From: Clostridia bacterium
GTDB taxonomy: Bacteria; Bacillota; Clostridia; Oscillospirales; CAG-272
Direction of reading: 5' to 3'
DNA: 9,550 bases
NCBI GenBank assembly: GCA_017520365.1
Contig: JAFXFQ010000150.1
Span: 1 to 9,550, forward strand
Numbering within the stretch: the first letter of the stretch is position 1; every line of letters starts with the position of its first letter. The notes beneath the pieces are model-generated. The model had not been told where the DNA came from. It was given only the letters and a program-made list of their open reading frames with translations, and made no database searches. A program made the position numbers and the translations under genes. This document shows, one piece after another, positions 5,845-9,550 of the stretch.

Positions 5845-5850
5845 ATTAGA

Positions 5851-5993
5851 TTGCAACAATTTGTTTATTCAGCAAATGTATTATATTATTTTGAAAGAAA
5901 ATGCGCCCTTAGATCCCCCTTTTTTCGAGGAAAATCAAGGCAGGATCGTTTGCCGAAGGGCCCATCTTTCAAGTAGGATTGGAGTGAAACTCG
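5851..5993 (+). promoter_or_regulatory. Structured 5' leader of rpoB
   Basis: The leader holds nested complementary segments: GCCCTT (5905-5910) with AAGGGC (5956-5961), GATCC (5912-5916) with GGATC (5943-5947), CCTT (5918-5921) with AAGG (5937-5940), and TTTTC (5922-5926) with GAAAA (5930-5934). Together they could fold into one interrupted stem of about 57 bases. The Shine-Dalgarno GGAG (5981-5984) lies outside the fold, 9 bases before the ATG. A role in autogenous or growth-rate control of rpoB is possible but is inference; I do not recognise it as a named leader family. Confidence 0.45.
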
Positions 5994-8900
5994 ATGGTCA
6001 AACCCGTTACAGTGGGCAAAAAAACGAGAATGAGCTTCTCGAAGATCAATGAGGCGATCGGTCTTCCTAACCTGATCGAAATCCAGAAGGATTCGTTCAA
6101 GTGGTTTATGGAAACAGGTCTTATGGAGGTACTCAAGGACGTATCCCCCATCACAGACTATACCGGCAACCTCTTCATTGAGTTCGTTGGCTATTCTTTC
6201 GATCAGGAGCCTAAGTATTCCGTTGAGGAATGCAAGGAGCGTGATGCAAACTACGCAGCTCCCCTCAAGGTATCCGTTCGTCTCACCAACAGACTCACAG
6301 GTGAAGTAAAGCAGTCCGATATCTTTATGGGCGATTTCCCCATTATGACAGCTACCGGTACATTCGTTATCAACGGTGCCGAGCGTGTCATAGTTTCTCA
6401 GATCGTCCGCTCCCCCGGAATCTATTACGACAGCGCGATAGACAAGTCCGGTAAAAAGACATTCTCCGCAACAGTTATCCCCTACCGCGGCGCATGGCTT
6501 GAATATGAAACAGATGCAAACGACGTATTCTACGTTCGTATCGATAAAAACCGCAAGCTCCCCATCACCGTTCTTATCCGCGCTCTCGGCATCGAGACAC
6601 CTGCGCAGATCAAGGAATACTTCGGCGATGAGGTAAAGCTTTCCGCAACACTTGAAAAGGATGAGTGCGAGAGACTTGCAATTGAGTCCAACTCCTCCAT
6701 CCGCGATGAGGCCCTCAAGGAGATCTATAAGAAGCTCCGTCCCGGCGAGCCTGCCATCGTTGAAAGTGCTGAGATCCTTATCAACGGCCTTCTCTTTGAT
6801 CCCAAGAGATACGACCTCTACCCCGTCGGCCGTTATAAGTATGACAAGAAGCTCTCCCTCGGCTCACGTATCGGCGGCTACACACTCAGCCGTCCCGTTG
6901 TAAGCCCCATCACAGGCGAGATGCTCTATGACGAGGGCACTGTCCTCACAAAGGAAGATGCTATGGCGATCGAGCACGCCTGCGTTAACACTGTATATCT
7001 CCGTCTTGATAACGGCAGCGAGGTAAAGGTGTTCACAAATGGTGCTGTTGATCCCCGTGATGTTATCGGCACAGACCTTTCAGATATCGGTATTGATGAA
7101 AAGGTTTGCTACTCCGTTCTCGCAGAGATCTGCGAGGAGGCAGGCGGCGACATCGATGCCATCAAGGAGATCGCTCTCCGCAGAAAGGCTGAGCTCTGCC
7201 CCACTCACATCACCCCCGAGGATATTCTTTCTTCTATCAACTATCTTCTCTGCCTTTCCCACGGCATCGGTACTGTGGATGATATCGACCACCTCGGTAA
7301 CAGACGTCTCCGTTGCGTAGGCGAGCTTCTCCAGAACCAGCTCCGTATCGGTCTCTCCAGAATGGACAAGATCGTTAAGGAAAGAATGAACATTCAGGAT
7401 AACGAGAGCCTTACCCCTCAGAACCTCATCAATATCCGTCCCATCGTGACAGCTATCCGTGAGTTCTTCGGTTCCTCTCCCCTTTCCCAGTTCATGGACC
7501 AGGCTAACCCCCTTGCAGAGCTTACTCACAAGCGCCGTATATCCGCGCTCGGTCCCGGAGGTCTTTCCCGTGACCGTGCATCCTTTGACGTTCGTGACGT
7601 TCACTATACACACTATGGCCGTATGTGTCCTATCGAGACCCCTGAAGGTCCTAACATCGGTCTTATCTCATATCTCTCCACCTACGCAAAGATCTCTAAG
7701 TACGGCTTCATTGAAGCTCCCTACCTTCGCGTAGATAAGGAAACAGGCGTTGTTACCAACGAAGTCGTCTATATGACAGCTGACGTAGAGGATAACTACG
7801 TTGTGGCTCAGGCAAACGAGCCCCTCGATGAGAACAGACGCTTCAAGAACCGCAAGGTCGCAGCCCGTGATAAGGCTGAGATCATCGAGATCGACGCATC
7901 CGAAGTTGATTTCATGGACGTTTCTCCTAAGATGGTGGTTTCCGTTGCGACATCCTCCATTCCCTTCCTTGAGAACGACGACAACTCCCGTGCGCTCATG
8001 GGTTCAAACATGCAGAAGCAGGCAGTTCCCCTTATGATCACAGACTCTCCTATCGTTGGTACAGGTATGGAGCATAAGGCAGCAGTTGACTCCGGTGTTT
8101 GTATCGTTTCCGAAATCGACGGTTATATCGAAAACGTAGACGCTTCCTCCATCACCGTTCGCGGCGATGACGGAACAAAGAAAACATACCATCTTGTTAA
8201 GTTCAAGAGAAGTAACCAGTCCACCTGCGTAAATCAGCGCCCCATCGTTTCCGTTGGAGAGCGAGTTGAGGCAGGTCAGGTTCTCGCAGACGGTCCTGCT
8301 ACCGCAGACGGCGAGATCGCTCTCGGTAAGAATGCTCTCATCGGCTTCATGACCTGGGAGGGCTATAACTACGAGGACGCGGTACTTCTTAACGAAAGAC
8401 TCGTTCGTGACGACGTTTACACCTCTATCCACATCGAGGAGTACTCTCACGAGGCAAGAGATACAAAGCTCGGCGCCGAGGAGATCACAAGAGAGATCCC
8501 CAACGTTGGTGACGATGCACTCAAGGATCTCGACGCTGACGGTGTTATCAAGATCGGTACCGAAGTAAGAGCAGGCGATATCCTCGTAGGTAAGGTAACA
8601 CCTAAGGGTGAGACTGAGCTTACAGCAGAAGAACGCCTCCTCCGTGCTATCTTCGGTGAAAAGAGCCGCGAGGTTCGTGATACCTCTCTCCGTGTTCCCC
8701 ACGGCCAGAACGGTATCGTTATCGACGTTAAGGTATTCTCCCGTGAAAACGGCGACGATACCCTCGCTCCCGGCGTAAATAAGGTAATCAGAGTTTACAT
8801 CGCACAGAAGCGTAAGATCTCCGTAGGTGACAAGATGGCGGGCCGTCACGGTAACAAGGGTGTCGTTTCCCGTATCCTTCCCCCCGAAGATATGCCCTTC

Positions 8901-9550
8901 CTTGCTGACGGTACACCCCTTGATATCGTGCTGAACCCTCTGGGCGTACCTTCACGAATGAACATCGGTCAGGTGCTTGAGGTACACCTCGGTATCGCTT
9001 CCCGTAAGCTTGGCTGGAAGATCATGACTCCCGTATTCGACGGCGCTAAAGAGAAGGACATCACAGAGTGTCTCCGCATGGCGGGCCTCCAGAGAATCGT
9101 TCTCCCCATCGAAAACGTTGACGGTAAGTACCTCCTCGAGGAAATCGTTCACGAGGACGGCACAAAGACCTACGAAAAGATCGCAGACGATATGGCTGAC
9201 AGACAGGCTTATATTGAAGCCCTCCGCGCACAGAAGCGCCTCTACATTGTAGACGGTAAGACCATCCTTTATGATGGACGTACAGGCGAGGCCTTCGATA
9301 ACCCCGTAACTGTCGGTATTATGTACTACCTCAAGCTCCATCACCTTGTTGACGATAAGATCCACGCGCGTTCCACAGGTCCCTACTCTCTCATCACTCA
9401 GCAGCCTCTCGGCGGTAAGGCCCAGTTCGGCGGACAGAGATTCGGTGAGATGGAGGTTTGGGCTCTCGAGGCATACGGTGCAGCTTATACACTTCAGGAG
9501 ATCCTTACAGTTAAGAGTGACGACGTTGTGGGCCGTGTAAAGACCTACGA
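5994..9550 (+). CDS. rpoB: DNA-directed RNA polymerase subunit beta (3' end outside window)
   Basis: The beta subunit forms one side of the active-site cleft of core RNA polymerase. The frame is open for 1185 codons and runs off the right edge inside the C-terminal domain. Landmarks in order: MGDFPIMTATGTFVINGAERVIVSQ near 112-136; the rifampicin-binding cluster from about 493, with Gln499, Asp502, His512, Arg515 and Ser517 at the positions of E. coli Gln513, Asp516, His526, Arg529 and Ser531, all wild type, so no classical rifampicin-resistance change is seen; RDVHYTHYGRMCPIETPEGPNIGLI; the active-site GDKMAGRHGNKG with Lys947 and Lys955; and GGKAQFGGQRFGEMEVWALEAYGA from 1140. The missing part is the last few dozen residues that anchor to beta-prime. 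Pro496 replaces the Gln common at E. coli position 510. The ATG start is supported by GGAG 9 bases upstream. rpoC would be expected next, outside the window. Upstream lies sulP rather than the usual rplJL. Codon use is strongly biased, fitting high expression. Confidence 0.98.
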   Translation, partial: MVKPVTVGKKTRMSFSKINEAIGLPNLIEIQKDSFKWFMETGLMEVLKDVSPITDYTGNLFIEFVGYSFDQEPKYSVEECKERDANYAAPLKVSVRLTNRLTGEVKQSDIFMGDFPIMTATGTFVINGAERVIVSQIVRSPGIYYDSAIDKSGKKTFSATVIPYRGAWLEYETDANDVFYVRIDKNRKLPITVLIRALGIETPAQIKEYFGDEVKLSATLEKDECERLAIESNSSIRDEALKEIYKKLRPGEPAIVESAEILINGLLFDPKRYDLYPVGRYKYDKKLSLGSRIGGYTLSRPVVSPITGEMLYDEGTVLTKEDAMAIEHACVNTVYLRLDNGSEVKVFTNGAVDPRDVIGTDLSDIGIDEKVCYSVLAEICEEAGGDIDAIKEIALRRKAELCPTHITPEDILSSINYLLCLSHGIGTVDDIDHLGNRRLRCVGELLQNQLRIGLSRMDKIVKERMNIQDNESLTPQNLINIRPIVTAIREFFGSSPLSQFMDQANPLAELTHKRRISALGPGGLSRDRASFDVRDVHYTHYGRMCPIETPEGPNIGLISYLSTYAKISKYGFIEAPYLRVDKETGVVTNEVVYMTADVEDNYVVAQANEPLDENRRFKNRKVAARDKAEIIEIDASEVDFMDVSPKMVVSVATSSIPFLENDDNSRALMGSNMQKQAVPLMITDSPIVGTGMEHKAAVDSGVCIVSEIDGYIENVDASSITVRGDDGTKKTYHLVKFKRSNQSTCVNQRPIVSVGERVEAGQVLADGPATADGEIALGKNALIGFMTWEGYNYEDAVLLNERLVRDDVYTSIHIEEYSHEARDTKLGAEEITREIPNVGDDALKDLDADGVIKIGTEVRAGDILVGKVTPKGETELTAEERLLRAIFGEKSREVRDTSLRVPHGQNGIVIDVKVFSRENGDDTLAPGVNKVIRVYIAQKRKISVGDKMAGRHGNKGVVSRILPPEDMPFLADGTPLDIVLNPLGVPSRMNIGQVLEVHLGIASRKLGWKIMTPVFDGAKEKDITECLRMAGLQRIVLPIENVDGKYLLEEIVHEDGTKTYEKIADDMADRQAYIEALRAQKRLYIVDGKTILYDGRTGEAFDNPVTVGIMYYLKLHHLVDDKIHARSTGPYSLITQQPLGGKAQFGGQRFGEMEVWALEAYGAAYTLQEILTVKSDDVVGRVKTY

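Noticed and set aside
5861..6052. 63-codon frame in the rpoB leader overlapping the rpoB start
   Set aside because: It has a TTG or ATG start with no Shine-Dalgarno site, low-complexity content, no family match, and overlaps rpoB by about 59 bases in another frame. A leader peptide cannot be excluded but is not supported.
8004..9365. Minus-strand open frames of 281 and 137 codons across rpoB
   Set aside because: Both are antisense to highly conserved rpoB sequence and arise from its codon bias; no family resemblance.
1..9550. CRISPR array, tRNA/rRNA genes, insertion sequence or phage genes
   Set aside because: I looked for regular repeat-spacer spacing, cloverleaf ends and transposase or integrase motifs on both strands and found none.

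Overview
The window looks like chromosomal DNA of a member of the Bacillota, class Clostridia, most likely Ruminococcus/Oscillospiraceae-like. The basis is the purine-rich Shine-Dalgarno sites, sigma-A-type promoters, a MecA-family Clp adaptor, a zinc-binding archaeal/eukaryal-type prolyl-tRNA synthetase, a moderate-GC coding style with AT-rich gaps, and hairpin-type intergenic repeats of a kind I recall from ruminococcal genomes. The genus is an inference. Every gene I can support reads rightwards, and most are closed off by their own promoter and terminator, so this is a string of single-gene units rather than one operon.

Layout. 1-268: intergenic, with two GC-rich hairpin repeats, then an AT-rich stretch and a sigma-A promoter. 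281-1720: proS (prolyl-tRNA synthetase). 1721-1958: intergenic, with a palindrome, a stem-loop terminator and a possibly structured rodA leader. 1959-3083: SEDS-family glycosyltransferase, best match RodA, followed by a strong terminator and a degenerate repeat. 3279-3800: MecA-family adaptor with a repeated motif around its -10 box, then a terminator. 3938-5600: SulP-family anion transporter whose C-terminal STAS domain is split by a one-base frameshift near 5357. 5601-5993: terminator, AT-rich gap, near-consensus promoter and a structured leader. 5994-9550: rpoB (RNA polymerase beta subunit), running off the right end.

Functional picture. The genes are housekeeping: translation (proS), lateral wall synthesis (rodA), regulated proteolysis (mecA), anion uptake (sulP) and transcription (rpoB). 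They do not form one pathway. I see no phage, CRISPR, toxin or defence genes and no transposase. The points worth a second look are the broken STAS domain, rpoB sitting apart from rplJL with its own promoter and leader, an 11-bp perfect inverted repeat bracketing the rpoB -10, repeated motifs around the mecA promoter, and the dispersed hairpin repeats. I did not find a convincing new multi-gene system.
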